The translations under genes were made by a program, and so were the position numbers. A DNA stretch of 41,999 bases. Origin: an uncultured Verrucomicrobiales bacterium. GTDB lineage: Bacteria > Verrucomicrobiota > Verrucomicrobiia > Verrucomicrobiales > Akkermansiaceae. The notes below the pieces were generated by a model. That model saw only the letters and a program-made list of their open reading frames with translations. It was not told the DNA's origin and made no database searches. Shown here in pieces: positions 17,540 to 27,545 of this stretch. Position 1 is the stretch's first letter, and each line of letters starts with the position of its first letter. The stretch is from the NCBI GenBank assembly GCA_937916505.1, contig CALFSW010000209.1, forward strand, positions 1 to 41,999, read 5' to 3'.

Positions 17540-20500
17540 CTACTTTTTCTTCTTCACCAACGATTCAAGGTAGTCGAGCAGGCTGGCGGCTTCGTGGACG
17601 GTGAAGCCGGACATGAGGCCCGGAGGCATCAATGAGGTTGGTAGAGTGGAGCGGTCCTTGATCCCGGACTTCTTGAAGCTGTGCTCGGTACTGGCGATGT
17701 CTCGGATGGACACCGTGTCTCCCGCCTCATCAGTGACGAAACCCACGAATGATTTGCCGTTCTTTAAATTGAAGACGTTGGTGGCGAATCCCTGTGCGAT
17801 CGTTTTGTTGGGAACCAGAATCGACTCAGCGAGTTCGTTGCGGCGATAGGTTTCGGCGATGTTGCCGAGGTAGGGACCTTTCTGCTTCTCCTTTTGGGAA
17901 ACGGTATGACAAGCGTTGCAGGTGGCACGGGCGAAGATGGCTTCGCCGAGAGACACGTCGCCCTTGTGAGCGGTAATTTTTTTCAAAGCATCGTCAGGTT
18001 CCAGAGTGGCGATCTTGGGAGTCTTGTCGGCGCCGGGGGCCTGAATCTTGAGGCGACCGGCAGCGTCTTTGGCAGCCTTGGCAACTCCTTTATCCGGATC
18101 ACTGAGGGCGATGCGAATGCGGTCGTTCAAGAGCGGGCTGCGGAGGTCGCGGGCGGCATTGATGAAGGCGATCTTCTGCTTCGAATCGGGCCACGCTTTT
18201 TCGATGGCTTTGATCGACATCTCGCGGGATTCGGGTGCACCGTCCTTACGGGAGGCCAGTTGGAGCACGGCCATCGCAGCCCAATTCCCTTCAAGGGTTC
18301 CCGCTTTGTCAGCGGCCAGTTTTTCAAGCGCGAGATGATGATTCTCAAGCTTTGGAGCCTTGAGGAAATGACCTCTTGCAGCAGTGGCTTGTTTTCCAGA
18401 TCCCTTCACACCGTCGATGTTGATGAGAGCCTGAATAGAAGCAGCAATCGCTTCGGGGTGATCGCTTTGAACGAGAACTTTGACGGCATCAGCATGGGCG
18501 GCGGGGCCGGCCTCGAAAGTGCGGGCACCTTTGAGGACAAGCGGGAGGGCGCGGGCGGGAACGTTATCCCCGCTGGCGATCTGGATGATGGCGACGGGGA
18601 TGAGTTTGTCGTCTTTCAGAGCAAGGTCGATGATGCGGTCGAGAGCATCATTGGCCGGAATGCGGTTCTTGTTGAGCTTGGTGATGATGAAGGCCGCCTC
18701 CTCGGCGGGGGCATTGTCGAGGAAGGTTTTTAACGTCGTAAGAATCCGCTCCGATTCCTCCCAGGTCGCGAGTTGGTAGTAGGGCCCGCGGGTGTCGGGG
18801 CGGGTGCCCCAGGAGTCGCCCTGCCACTCGGCTTCAGTGTGGTAGAGACGGGTCAGGATTGAGAGAAGCGGGCGGCGTTTCGCGAGGTCTTTTTCGGAAG
18901 CGAGGCGTTTGATGAGTTCGTCAACGACCTCGATCTTGTGCATCCGCATGAGGGCCCAGGCGGCGGCCTTGCGGGTGTCGATGTCGTCAGCGTCAATCTT
19001 GGAAAAGGCCGCTTCGTGCGCGGACATTTTTGCCAAGGCGCGGTAGGCGGTGTGACGGATGACGGGGTCAGCGGAGGACAGATGGTTGGCAACCTGGGGA
19101 GCAGCCTCCAGCAGACCAAGGCGAGCAGTCGTGACAATCGCTTCCAACACCTGGCGAGGTTTGTCCTCCTCGCTCATCGCAACGATGAGGAGCGACGTAA
19201 TCATGGATCCATCCGAGGGAGCAACATCTGCCAAGGCACGCACCAAATAGGGACCGATCGGACCCTGCGTCGTTGAAAAACCAAGCATGTTCGGGAAGGA
19301 TTGGCTGATGACATAAAGTGAGGCAATTCGTGTTTTTAAAGGAGCCTTCTCATCGCTAAAAATTTGGAGCAATGCCTTTTTGACGTCCTCGTTTTTATCA
19401 CGTCGTAGCAATACCCGTTGCACAGCAAGGGTGCGGATATGCGAAGGGGAGTCGAGCGCGGCAACGAGGTCCTCTGTGCTCATCTTATCAAGGTCCGGCA
19501 TCGGCTCGGGCTGGTAACCCTTCGGAGTGACGCGGACGATATAACCTTGGTCGGGGCCGGCCCAACCGAAGGTGGCGGGACCTTTCCAGGAGGCTTGGTA
19601 GACGGCGGACATGCCGTCGACATCGGCATCGGTGGGGCGGGTCACTTTGATGAATTTCTGAGGCTCGGCGGTTTCCTTGAAGGTGGCGCCGTAGGGTTTT
19701 ACGGTGTGACGGAAGAGGCCGGCCTTGCCCCAGTCGCAGGTGAAGGGAGCTTTGTTCCAGGCATCAGGAAAGCCCGGTTCGTGAATATAAACGGACCCGC
19801 AGCCGGACCCGCCACCGTAATCGGAGAGGGGGTGGATGTGCTCTTTCTCGAAGTTCTTATAAAGGCGCGGATAGCCGTGGTCACTCAGGCCGGTGAAATG
19901 GTGGAAGCGGACGTCCCAGCCACCGCCATCGTTGGTGTTGTCACGGGCGAACATATCGAGGGTCGGCGACATGGGGGTCCCAAGAATATTTCGGGTGCCG
20001 GTGGAGAAAAGTTCGAGGCCCGAGCCATCGGGACGAAAGCGGATCACTCCCCCGCCCCGGTGTTGCAAGGTGCGACCGTCGGTGCCGGTCGCTTTCATGA
20101 ATCCGAAGTCTCCCCCGGCAATGTAGATCCATCCATCAATGCCCATTTCGAGACCGTTGGTGGTGTGGTCGGCAGGGCGGTCCTTGAAGCCGAAGGCGAT
20201 GTCGGAGATGAGGCGTTTTGATTCCTCGGCGACGCCATCGTGATCACGGTCGAAGAAGACGGAAATGTGCGGTGGATGGAGGAGGTAGAGGCGGTCGTGA
20301 TCCCAGATGAGGCCGCGGGGTGAGTCGATGTCGCGGACGAATTCCGTGACCTCATCAGCACGGCCATCCTTGTCGGTGTCGCGGAGACGAAGGACCCGAC
20401 CGCGATGAGGGTCTCGACCGAGGGAGCCATTGCCATCGGACGAGACGTAAAGATCCCCTCCGGGAGCGGCGGCGACATAGACGGGATAGTTGGCGGATTG

Positions 20501-21937
20501 CCACGAGGAGAAAAGGGTCATCTCGAAGCCTTCGGGAACCGAGGCATCTTTGAGGATGGCGGCTTCCTGCCCGGGAGTGAGCTTGGGGATGAAGGGCTTG
20601 ATGTTACCGGATTTTTCGAGGCCTTTTCCGCTGACTTTGGAGGTGGGGCCTTCTCCTTTTTTGAAGATGGGAAAGAGCTTGAGGGGACCTTTTGGGCCGG
20701 TGAGTTTGAGTTCCCAAAGAGCGGGCCATTGTCCGTTTTCTTGTTTCAGGACGGTGACGCGTAAGAACTTGATGGTTTTGGCATTGAAGGTGTCCTTGGT
20801 GTCGGATTGGCGGGTGTTTTGCGAACCGTCGTGTGCGATGGCCCAGGTTTTGCCATCGAGGGAAGTTTCGATTTTATACTGATACCACTGGTCGCGGATC
20901 TCCCAGAGAATCTCTGCCGAGGTGACGGTGGTGGGATTTTTAAATTCTAGCTGGAGCCAGTTGGGCATGGCGGGACCATTGCCGGTCCAGCGGGTTTTTT
21001 CGTCGCCATCGATGGCTTTCCAGGGGAAGTGTCCGGCGTCAGTCTGGACGTTCTTGGCGGTGACTTTCGCCATCGTGGCGTCCTTGGGTGGTTTGACCTC
21101 GGCGGCGGGCTTGGTTTCCTTTGCCATTTCGGTGATGACGTTCGAGCCGGTGTAGGGCTTCAAATAGTCATCGTTGAGATTTCCGGCGGCCCAAAGAAGA
21201 CCACGGGTCACGAGATCGAGGTAGCGAGGATCCTCGACGGTGTAGTTGTTGTGGCCGATGGTGGTGGAAAAAGAGGGCGCTCCCTGTTTGGTGTTGGTCC
21301 AGGCCACGATGGCGGAGCTTTCGCGGTCGCCGTTTTTTTGAGTGGCGAGAGCAAGAGGCTCGGCGTCGTAAATCTCGCGGTTGTTATAAAGCTCCTCGTT
21401 TTTGGTCACCCAATTCTCAAGCGGTTTGGTAATCGGGTGATTTTCATTGGTGTAAGTGACTTCGAGGGGCTTCTGCGGTCCGTGCCCGGTCGAGTGGAGT
21501 CCCAGGTGCTTCGCCCACTTGTCCGTGCCATTTCGAAAGGAATGCATCGCGCAGTGCAAATGAACGGCCGGGATGGTTTGATGCACCTCGAGGATGTTCT
21601 CCATCACCTTGAGGTCTTTGTTGGAAGCGGCACACTCGTCGTGGATGATGATGTCATAGCCCTTGGCCCAATCGGGATCATCGAAAACCGGCAGAGGCGG
21701 GTTGGTCGACCTGTCGCGGGTCCAAACGACATCGACGCGGACATTGGCCCGCTCCTGGATCCCTTTGTAGAGAATTTCGTGCTGTTTGACGTAGTCGTGG
21801 CAGCAACCACCGGCGATCAAAAGAGCCTTGAGGGGGCGGGGAGGCTCGAGATCTTTGGCTTTGGGCTCCGCCTTAAGAAAGGCCAGCGGAGTGAGGATCA
21901 CGAGGGCGAGGGGTGCTAGAATACGAAGAGAATTCAT
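17540..21937 (-). CDS. giant secreted ThuA / discoidin / PVC dehydrogenase / HEAT / cytochrome c fusion
   Basis: A 1465-residue exported protein; signal peptide about 1-23 (RILAPLALVILTPLAFLKA). Domains in order: ThuA-like (about 35-275, starting LIAGGCCHDY); F5/8-type C discoidin carbohydrate-binding domain (about 290-420, KAIDGDEKTRWTG... WLQLEF); PVC-type membrane-bound dehydrogenase beta-propeller (about 455-840, GFEMTLFSSW... LRDTDKDGRADE); helical HEAT-like repeats (about 850-1310); and a C-terminal haem-binding domain of the Pirellula/Verrucomicrobium type with CNACH (C1340, C1343, H1344) and a possible Met ligand near 1437. The plan suggests periplasmic oxidation of a carbohydrate with electron transfer to the haem, substrate unknown. 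It converges on ppk2, with 15 bases between the stop codons. Confidence 0.88.
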   Translation of the reverse strand: MNSLRILAPLALVILTPLAFLKAEPKAKDLEPPRPLKALLIAGGCCHDYVKQHEILYKGIQERANVRVDVVWTRDRSTNPPLPVFDDPDWAKGYDIIIHDECAASNKDLKVMENILEVHQTIPAVHLHCAMHSFRNGTDKWAKHLGLHSTGHGPQKPLEVTYTNENHPITKPLENWVTKNEELYNNREIYDAEPLALATQKNGDRESSAIVAWTNTKQGAPSFSTTIGHNNYTVEDPRYLDLVTRGLLWAAGNLNDDYLKPYTGSNVITEMAKETKPAAEVKPPKDATMAKVTAKNVQTDAGHFPWKAIDGDEKTRWTGNGPAMPNWLQLEFKNPTTVTSAEILWEIRDQWYQYKIETSLDGKTWAIAHDGSQNTRQSDTKDTFNAKTIKFLRVTVLKQENGQWPALWELKLTGPKGPLKLFPIFKKGEGPTSKVSGKGLEKSGNIKPFIPKLTPGQEAAILKDASVPEGFEMTLFSSWQSANYPVYVAAAPGGDLYVSSDGNGSLGRDPHRGRVLRLRDTDKDGRADEVTEFVRDIDSPRGLIWDHDRLYLLHPPHISVFFDRDHDGVAEESKRLISDIAFGFKDRPADHTTNGLEMGIDGWIYIAGGDFGFMKATGTDGRTLQHRGGGVIRFRPDGSGLELFSTGTRNILGTPMSPTLDMFARDNTNDGGGWDVRFHHFTGLSDHGYPRLYKNFEKEHIHPLSDYGGGSGCGSVYIHEPGFPDAWNKAPFTCDWGKAGLFRHTVKPYGATFKETAEPQKFIKVTRPTDADVDGMSAVYQASWKGPATFGWAGPDQGYIVRVTPKGYQPEPMPDLDKMSTEDLVAALDSPSHIRTLAVQRVLLRRDKNEDVKKALLQIFSDEKAPLKTRIASLYVISQSFPNMLGFSTTQGPIGPYLVRALADVAPSDGSMITSLLIVAMSEEDKPRQVLEAIVTTARLGLLEAAPQVANHLSSADPVIRHTAYRALAKMSAHEAAFSKIDADDIDTRKAAAWALMRMHKIEVVDELIKRLASEKDLAKRRPLLSILTRLYHTEAEWQGDSWGTRPDTRGPYYQLATWEESERILTTLKTFLDNAPAEEAAFIITKLNKNRIPANDALDRIIDLALKDDKLIPVAIIQIASGDNVPARALPLVLKGARTFEAGPAAHADAVKVLVQSDHPEAIAASIQALINIDGVKGSGKQATAARGHFLKAPKLENHHLALEKLAADKAGTLEGNWAAMAVLQLASRKDGAPESREMSIKAIEKAWPDSKQKIAFINAARDLRSPLLNDRIRIALSDPDKGVAKAAKDAAGRLKIQAPGADKTPKIATLEPDDALKKITAHKGDVSLGEAIFARATCNACHTVSQKEKQKGPYLGNIAETYRRNELAESILVPNKTIAQGFATNVFNLKNGKSFVGFVTDEAGDTVSIRDIASTEHSFKKSGIKDRSTLPTSLMPPGLMSGFTVHEAASLLDYLESLVKKKK

Positions 21938-22054
21938 GAACGAACTGAGGTATTCGTGTATCCTCGCACGATTCTTTCAGTTGCAGCGATTACCCGGTAT
22001 TTTTGAGGAACCGCAGCCTCACAAATCGTCTCTTTCTCCTGGCTCCTGAGAGAC

Positions 22055-24097
22055 CTATTGAAACTCGCGGACTCGATAGAAGATCTTGGGAGAACCTCCT
22101 TCGAGATCACTGTCGACGAAGGTATACGTCTCACCGGTCGCCTCCTCTTCCTCAAGAAGCTCGATCCAGGTGAACAGGTCACGGGAATAGTCGAGGCTGT
22201 ATTTTCGACCGGGAACCGTGCTCCAGGTCACGGTTGCCCGGGGAATCGCAGCATCGTAGACCAGCGAGGTGATCTCAAGCTCACCGGACGGCGGAGCGAC
22301 GGTCTGAAGAAACTGGAACGGGAGAAGCACCTCACCTGAATAACGGACTTCATCGAGCAGGAGGCCGTAGTCGCCTCCGCTGAGTTTTCCGAAATCAAGC
22401 GGAGCGGCGGGGTGGGTGTAACCATCGCCCTCGCTATCCGAAAGAGTCTTCAATTGCATGAGCTCGTAGTCGTAGTAGAAGCCAATGGTTCCTGCGTCTT
22501 CATCAAACGTCACCGCAGCGTGATGCCAGGCCGCATTGTCATTGATCCCATCACCATCGAGGGCCCAATCGGCGGGATCGTTATAGCTGGCCACCATTCC
22601 GTCCCCCAAATCGGTATCAATCCAAATCCGGAGAGCCTCGGGAATATTTACCCCCCCCGTTGGCCCCAGAACGAAGTTAATATTTTCATCAACGCCAACC
22701 TCGTTCACATCGTCGGGAACTCCTCCCGGAGTGTCAAAGCGGGTCCGGAGGCGTCCGAAAGCATTGTTATTTGCGTGATCAAAATCCACCTGCCAACGCA
22801 GATCCCTGAGCTGACTCCTTCTCACAAAGGATTGGTAGCCACCAGGTTCACCAATCAGTTTGATGAAAAACTCGAATGTGAATGAGGAGTTTAAGGAAAC
22901 ATCGTCGGCAACGCGCAAGCGGGAATTTGGCTGGGTGGCATCCAGGGAAAACCGGTTTGTCAAAGTGGTATTGGTGACAGGGTCAAAAATCGTGGGCGAA
23001 GGAACATCCGCTGAATACAGGGGACTCCCGGCATTGGGCAGAGCGGAATTCGTTGGACCAACGGAGTTTTCGGCAAGGGTCACATCTCCTCCATCCGCAG
23101 CTCCTTCTTCTTCGAGCCGCCAGTGTGCAATGGTATTGCCAGCTCCAGTGATCGGTTCCCGAAGAAAGTCTCCCGGAGTGAGAATGGCACTGGAATAGCG
23201 AAGTTCGTCCATCAAAAGCCCATATTCGGACCCCGTCAGCTTCCCAAAACCGATCCCTGCGGCCGGATGGGTGTAACCATCAGCCTCCGCATCACTCAGT
23301 GTCCGGGTCTGACTCAGGAGATAATCGAAGTAGAACTTCACCTCGCCGGTTTCCTGATCGAATGACATCGCGACGTGGTGCCATTCGTCCACGTCATTGG
23401 CGCCATCTCCCTGGAGAGCCACATCAGCATCATTTGGGTTTCCGTTGGCGGCGTCGTAAAGGTAGTCATTCGGATTCCCGGTATTCTGTGGTCCCACATC
23501 AACTCCGGCAGCGTCCTTGGCACCGGTATCCACATAAACCTTTGGGGCGGAGACGTTTCCCTGTGGTCCGACCACAAAGTTCACATTCTCATCAACCCCG
23601 GCTTCAGCCACTCCGTCAGGCACACCGCCCGGGGTGTCCCATCGTGCACGAATCCGCCCAAAGGCCGGATTCGCCGCGTGATCAAAGTCCACCTTCCAGC
23701 TCAGTTCGGGAGATTCAATCCGTTGTAAAATCCCCTCATAGCTTCCCGGTTCTCCGATGTATTTCACGAAAAACTCAACTGTGAAGGAGGAATTGAAATC
23801 CACGGCATCCTCGATACTGAGTTGGGAACTTCCTGCCGAGGCGTTGAGCGAAAATCGGTTCGGGTAAGTCGTTCCCGATACCGGGTCGAAAATCTCCGCT
23901 GCCGGAACGTCATCGGAGTAGAGTGGATTACCACCGGCAACCGAGGCATCGAAGGTTCCCGGAGAAGCTGTATTGGGCGACGATGCAATGGGATTGTCCA
24001 AAGCCGCATCAACCTCGTCAAAACGCCATAATCCCACGGTGTCAGCCTGAGCCACCAGACAAGCTCCAAGCGCGAAAGTCACATACATTTTGAGCAT
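22055..24097 (-). CDS. secreted protein with two tandem LamG-like domains
   Basis: A 680-residue exported protein, signal peptide MLKMYVTFALGACLVAQA. Two homologous LamG/concanavalin-type units occupy about 18-310 and 320-620: each begins W-R-F/L-[DE]-E, contains FDPV-T-T, VDEN-NFV-GP, and ends with TLSD-E-DGYTHPAA---FGKL-G-[ED]YGLL-DE-RYS. The tandem copies show an internal duplication. The C-terminal 70 residues (ATVTWSTVPGRKYSLDYS...) form a module also found at the end of the protein encoded at 24282-27467. LamG domains usually bind carbohydrates or serve as adhesion modules, so a surface or extracellular role is inferred. It is divergent from the 24282 gene, with 184 bases between them. 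Confidence 0.82.
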   Translation of the reverse strand: MLKMYVTFALGACLVAQADTVGLWRFDEVDAALDNPIASSPNTASPGTFDASVAGGNPLYSDDVPAAEIFDPVSGTTYPNRFSLNASAGSSQLSIEDAVDFNSSFTVEFFVKYIGEPGSYEGILQRIESPELSWKVDFDHAANPAFGRIRARWDTPGGVPDGVAEAGVDENVNFVVGPQGNVSAPKVYVDTGAKDAAGVDVGPQNTGNPNDYLYDAANGNPNDADVALQGDGANDVDEWHHVAMSFDQETGEVKFYFDYLLSQTRTLSDAEADGYTHPAAGIGFGKLTGSEYGLLMDELRYSSAILTPGDFLREPITGAGNTIAHWRLEEEGAADGGDVTLAENSVGPTNSALPNAGSPLYSADVPSPTIFDPVTNTTLTNRFSLDATQPNSRLRVADDVSLNSSFTFEFFIKLIGEPGGYQSFVRRSQLRDLRWQVDFDHANNNAFGRLRTRFDTPGGVPDDVNEVGVDENINFVLGPTGGVNIPEALRIWIDTDLGDGMVASYNDPADWALDGDGINDNAAWHHAAVTFDEDAGTIGFYYDYELMQLKTLSDSEGDGYTHPAAPLDFGKLSGGDYGLLLDEVRYSGEVLLPFQFLQTVAPPSGELEITSLVYDAAIPRATVTWSTVPGRKYSLDYSRDLFTWIELLEEEEATGETYTFVDSDLEGGSPKIFYRVREFQ

Positions 24098-24281
24098 AAG
24101 AGTCTATCAATACCCTTCAATCGTCGACTGCCAAGCGGAAAAACCACAGCCTTCCAACTATTCAAGAAGGTGATAAACAGCAGTTTTGTAACATTCGATT
24201 AGCTTTCACCATCTTTCCCAGCTTAAATTCGTAAAGAGTCCCCCTGCGATCTCAGAACCTCAAACTCAAAAAATCCTCAAG

Positions 24282-27200
24282 ATGAAAACACTCAAGAAGG
24301 CCCTGCCGTTCGTTGCGATCGTGGCCGGTCTGCCGCTAGAAGCAATGGCACAAACCACTTTGGTTGATTGGAGCCAAAACTGGAACTATTTCCATCCCAC
24401 CGCTGGAATCCTTCCAGCAGGATCAGGAACCACGGCACCCCATCCCGACGGCACCACACCGTGGTATGCCACCGACACGGAGTTTGACGCAAGCTACACC
24501 GGACCATCTTTCACCACCGGAGGAGCCGGTTTTGAAGCGGGAACAGGAGCAGGCCCTCTTGGCTACGGAGCCATTGCCTATACCACAACACCGGACCCCG
24601 AACCTGCAGAATTCACCGCTCTTGGCACGACTCTCACCACACCGACCAGCGGAGAGCGTAATACTGCCTATTTCCGGACCACTTTCACTGTTCCCGACGA
24701 CGGCAACTTTTACACCAATCCCCGCATCCGCTACATCCTCGATGATGGAGCCTTTGTTTACTTGGACGGAGAGCCCCTCCTACAGGTCAACATTGCGGCC
24801 GACGTGTTGGACGACTATTCGTCCCCCGCTGCGGGAACCGGCAATACCGAATCGCAAATCCGGACTGCGGATCTTTCGCTTGCCGCCGGCTCCCGAACCG
24901 GCTCCAACACCGTGGTTGATCCAGCCATTGGGAGCAATGCCACGGTCATGAAGAGCTTCCCCAGACTGGCCCCGGGAACTCACACCCTCGCTGTCTCCCT
25001 CCACAACTCGTCAACCACCAGTTCGGACCTTGCTTTGGCCTTCCAGATGGTCACCGATGTCACCGATTGCGTGATCGTGGGATTCGCATCCACCTCTACC
25101 CGGGATTTCACCGGCACTCCGGCAGATCCTACCGACGATACCATTTCGACAAACGTCACCATCACTCCGGAAGGCAACACCTCCATTGGATGGGAAGTGG
25201 TCGGCCCCGTCGGAAGTTCCATGATTGGTCAAACCGGCAGCTACAACACTCCCGTGACCTTGTCCGGCATCCCGATTGCCGAATTCGCCGGTGGCAGTCT
25301 CGCGCTTGAAATTGCCGATTCAGCCAACGCGAATTGCACCACCACAATCAACCTTCTTCCTCAGAGGATTCTCGGAACCAACTCCATTCCCGCTACAGCC
25401 ACTCCCATTTTGACCGGGGGTGATCTCTCCCTCAACGGATGGACTTACGACGACAGTGTTCCCAGCCTCTCAATGAACAACCCGGGAGGAGTCGCCGGAG
25501 AACCCTACACCGTGACCTCCGGAGACATCGATCTTTCCGGACAGCCTGATGTTCAATTCACTGGAACTCTGACCATTAACGACACCTCTTCAGGAAACGA
25601 AGAAGACGACCGCTTCGTCGCCTACCTCATTCTTGACGGAGACACCGACAATCCTGTCAATCTGATCACCCGTCATGACCTTGTTATCGAGGACGGTGTC
25701 CTGACTGAAAACGAACTCGCTTCAGCTGAAGGCGACTTTGTTAAAACCTTGAACCATGTCATCCCGGCGAGCGTAAACTCAGTCCGGATTGTCATCGAAG
25801 GCGTCAACAACTCCAACAGCGAGGTCTTCACCGTGAGTGGCCTGGGTATCGCTCCGGCTCCCCCCGAATTGCAAGCCTACGCCGGCCCCGCCTACTTCGA
25901 CAACAAGGGCACCGACAGCCCTTCGGACGACCGCTTCGGCGCCGACATCTTCATCACCCCGGTTAACCTGGGGGCAGGCACGGCGTGGACCAGCAACACC
26001 AGCCCGGATGCGGGATTCTATGCCAGCCCCAACCCCATCTCTTTCTCGGATTTCGAACCCTTCGAATCACCGGTAAGGGTAACTTTATCCGATGCTTTGG
26101 ATGCAACCAAAACTGTCAGTCTCCAGCTGACAAACATCCTGCCGTCTCTGACCGTCTCCGCCCCCACCAACATCGTTCGTGTTGAGAATGGCCCGGGATT
26201 CGAAGACGACACTGTCACTTTTGAGGTCGAAATCACAGGAAGCTTCGGCGGACCGGGCTGGAACACCACCTCAACTGCCATCACACCCTCAGCAGGCGAC
26301 TTTGGAATCGTAACCTTCACCGTTCCAGCTCCTCTTCCGACCGAAACCATCACCTTCGACATCACTGATCGGAGCTACCGGGCCGCCACCGCGGACGTCG
26401 ACATTCCGGCCTTCGGCCGTTACCCCATTGGACAAAGCGACCTCACGGGAACCCTAACTGATGTCAACACGAGCCTGACCGTCCGTCCGTCGACCTCCTG
26501 GGTCAGCGACGCCACCGCCCGCACCCTGACCTACTCGGCCGGAGGAACGGCCCTGAGAGTTGTTGAGTCCGAAGTGATCGACCTCACCACTCTGGATGAA
26601 GTTTATTTCAGCGCAGTTCTGAGTGCCATCGAGACCAGTGGAGGCTCAAACTTTGAAGCCACCGACCGTTTCAAGGCCGAGCTAATCTACAACGTTGGCG
26701 ATGTCGAAAGTATCATCAATCTTGTGGACCCCTACGATTCCGGCGATGGCGGAGCGTCCACTACCGGAACGCTTGCTGGAGCCAATGGCCCGCCAAACGG
26801 CTACATCAACGGATATGTCGGAGCGGCCGGCACCGACCTTGAAGACGGCACCGGCTATGGCTCGGTCGCCGAAGACTACAACGCCCATTTTGTGCGCGAT
26901 GAATTCAACCGCATGGGTGAGAACGCCGCCGCAAACCTCGACAACTCTTTCACCTTGTCTTCACCGATTCCTGCCGAAGCCGACGATGTCAAGTTGGTCA
27001 TCACCGCCCGGGGCGTCGGCGGCTCGGAAAGAATCGTGGTCAGCAACGTCTTCTTCTCCACCGTTAACAACTCCAGCGACTCGGACGAAGACGACATGCC
27101 TAACGAGTATGAAATCGCGAATGGCCTCAATCCCAACGATGCCTCCGACCGTGACACCGATCTTGATGGCGATGGACGCTCAAACTACGCCGAGTTTGTT

Positions 27201-27467
27201 GCAGGAACCGATCCACAAGATCCAACTTCGCTCCTCGCCATCACCGGGTATGTCCTCACCGAGACCACTGTAAGCGCGACCTGGAGCAGTGTTCCGGGCA
27301 AAACCTACCGGGTTGAATTCAGCACCGACCTGAAAAATTGGACCGACCTCGGCTTCGACTTCCCCGCGAACGACACTCCCGGGACCCAGACCGAATCCGG
27401 ACCCTTCGATCTCACCGCAATCGGCGCTCCCGGGGAAGCCTACTTCCGCGTCATCATGGCTGAGTAG
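24282..27467 (+). CDS. large secreted protein with Ca-binding type-3-like repeats
   Basis: A 1061-residue exported protein; signal peptide MKTLKKALPFVAIVAGLPLEAMAQ. The centre is Thr/Ser/Gly-rich beta structure with repeated units: YDDSVPSLS...SGDIDLSG...EEDDRFVAYLI and a later related unit ending ATDRFKAELIY. It has no recognisable catalytic domain. Near the C-terminus (about 955-1000) is a thrombospondin type-3-like Ca-binding run (SDSDEDDMPNEYEIANG, DRDTDLDGDGRSNYAEF), followed by the ATWSSVPGKTYRVEFSTDLKNW module shared with the LamG protein. This architecture is typical of very large Verrucomicrobia exoproteins. Function unknown; extracellular or surface-bound. A hairpin follows the stop. 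Confidence 0.8.
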   Translation: MKTLKKALPFVAIVAGLPLEAMAQTTLVDWSQNWNYFHPTAGILPAGSGTTAPHPDGTTPWYATDTEFDASYTGPSFTTGGAGFEAGTGAGPLGYGAIAYTTTPDPEPAEFTALGTTLTTPTSGERNTAYFRTTFTVPDDGNFYTNPRIRYILDDGAFVYLDGEPLLQVNIAADVLDDYSSPAAGTGNTESQIRTADLSLAAGSRTGSNTVVDPAIGSNATVMKSFPRLAPGTHTLAVSLHNSSTTSSDLALAFQMVTDVTDCVIVGFASTSTRDFTGTPADPTDDTISTNVTITPEGNTSIGWEVVGPVGSSMIGQTGSYNTPVTLSGIPIAEFAGGSLALEIADSANANCTTTINLLPQRILGTNSIPATATPILTGGDLSLNGWTYDDSVPSLSMNNPGGVAGEPYTVTSGDIDLSGQPDVQFTGTLTINDTSSGNEEDDRFVAYLILDGDTDNPVNLITRHDLVIEDGVLTENELASAEGDFVKTLNHVIPASVNSVRIVIEGVNNSNSEVFTVSGLGIAPAPPELQAYAGPAYFDNKGTDSPSDDRFGADIFITPVNLGAGTAWTSNTSPDAGFYASPNPISFSDFEPFESPVRVTLSDALDATKTVSLQLTNILPSLTVSAPTNIVRVENGPGFEDDTVTFEVEITGSFGGPGWNTTSTAITPSAGDFGIVTFTVPAPLPTETITFDITDRSYRAATADVDIPAFGRYPIGQSDLTGTLTDVNTSLTVRPSTSWVSDATARTLTYSAGGTALRVVESEVIDLTTLDEVYFSAVLSAIETSGGSNFEATDRFKAELIYNVGDVESIINLVDPYDSGDGGASTTGTLAGANGPPNGYINGYVGAAGTDLEDGTGYGSVAEDYNAHFVRDEFNRMGENAAANLDNSFTLSSPIPAEADDVKLVITARGVGGSERIVVSNVFFSTVNNSSDSDEDDMPNEYEIANGLNPNDASDRDTDLDGDGRSNYAEFVAGTDPQDPTSLLAITGYVLTETTVSATWSSVPGKTYRVEFSTDLKNWTDLGFDFPANDTPGTQTESGPFDLTAIGAPGEAYFRVIMAE

Positions 27468-27485
27468 TGTTTCCGGAAACCTCAA

Positions 27486-27526
27486 ACAAAACGGCTCCTT
27501 CCCTCGCGGGTTGGAGCCGTTTGATT
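27486..27526. terminator. terminator hairpin between convergent genes
   Basis: AAACGGCTCC (27489-27498) pairs with GGAGCCGTTT (27513-27522), a 10-bp perfect stem with a 14-base loop. The T tract is weak on both strands. It lies between the converging stops at 27467 (+) and 27546 (-), so it may serve both genes. Confidence 0.75.
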
Positions 27527-27545
27527 TGGAGGGAGAGTCGAAAAA

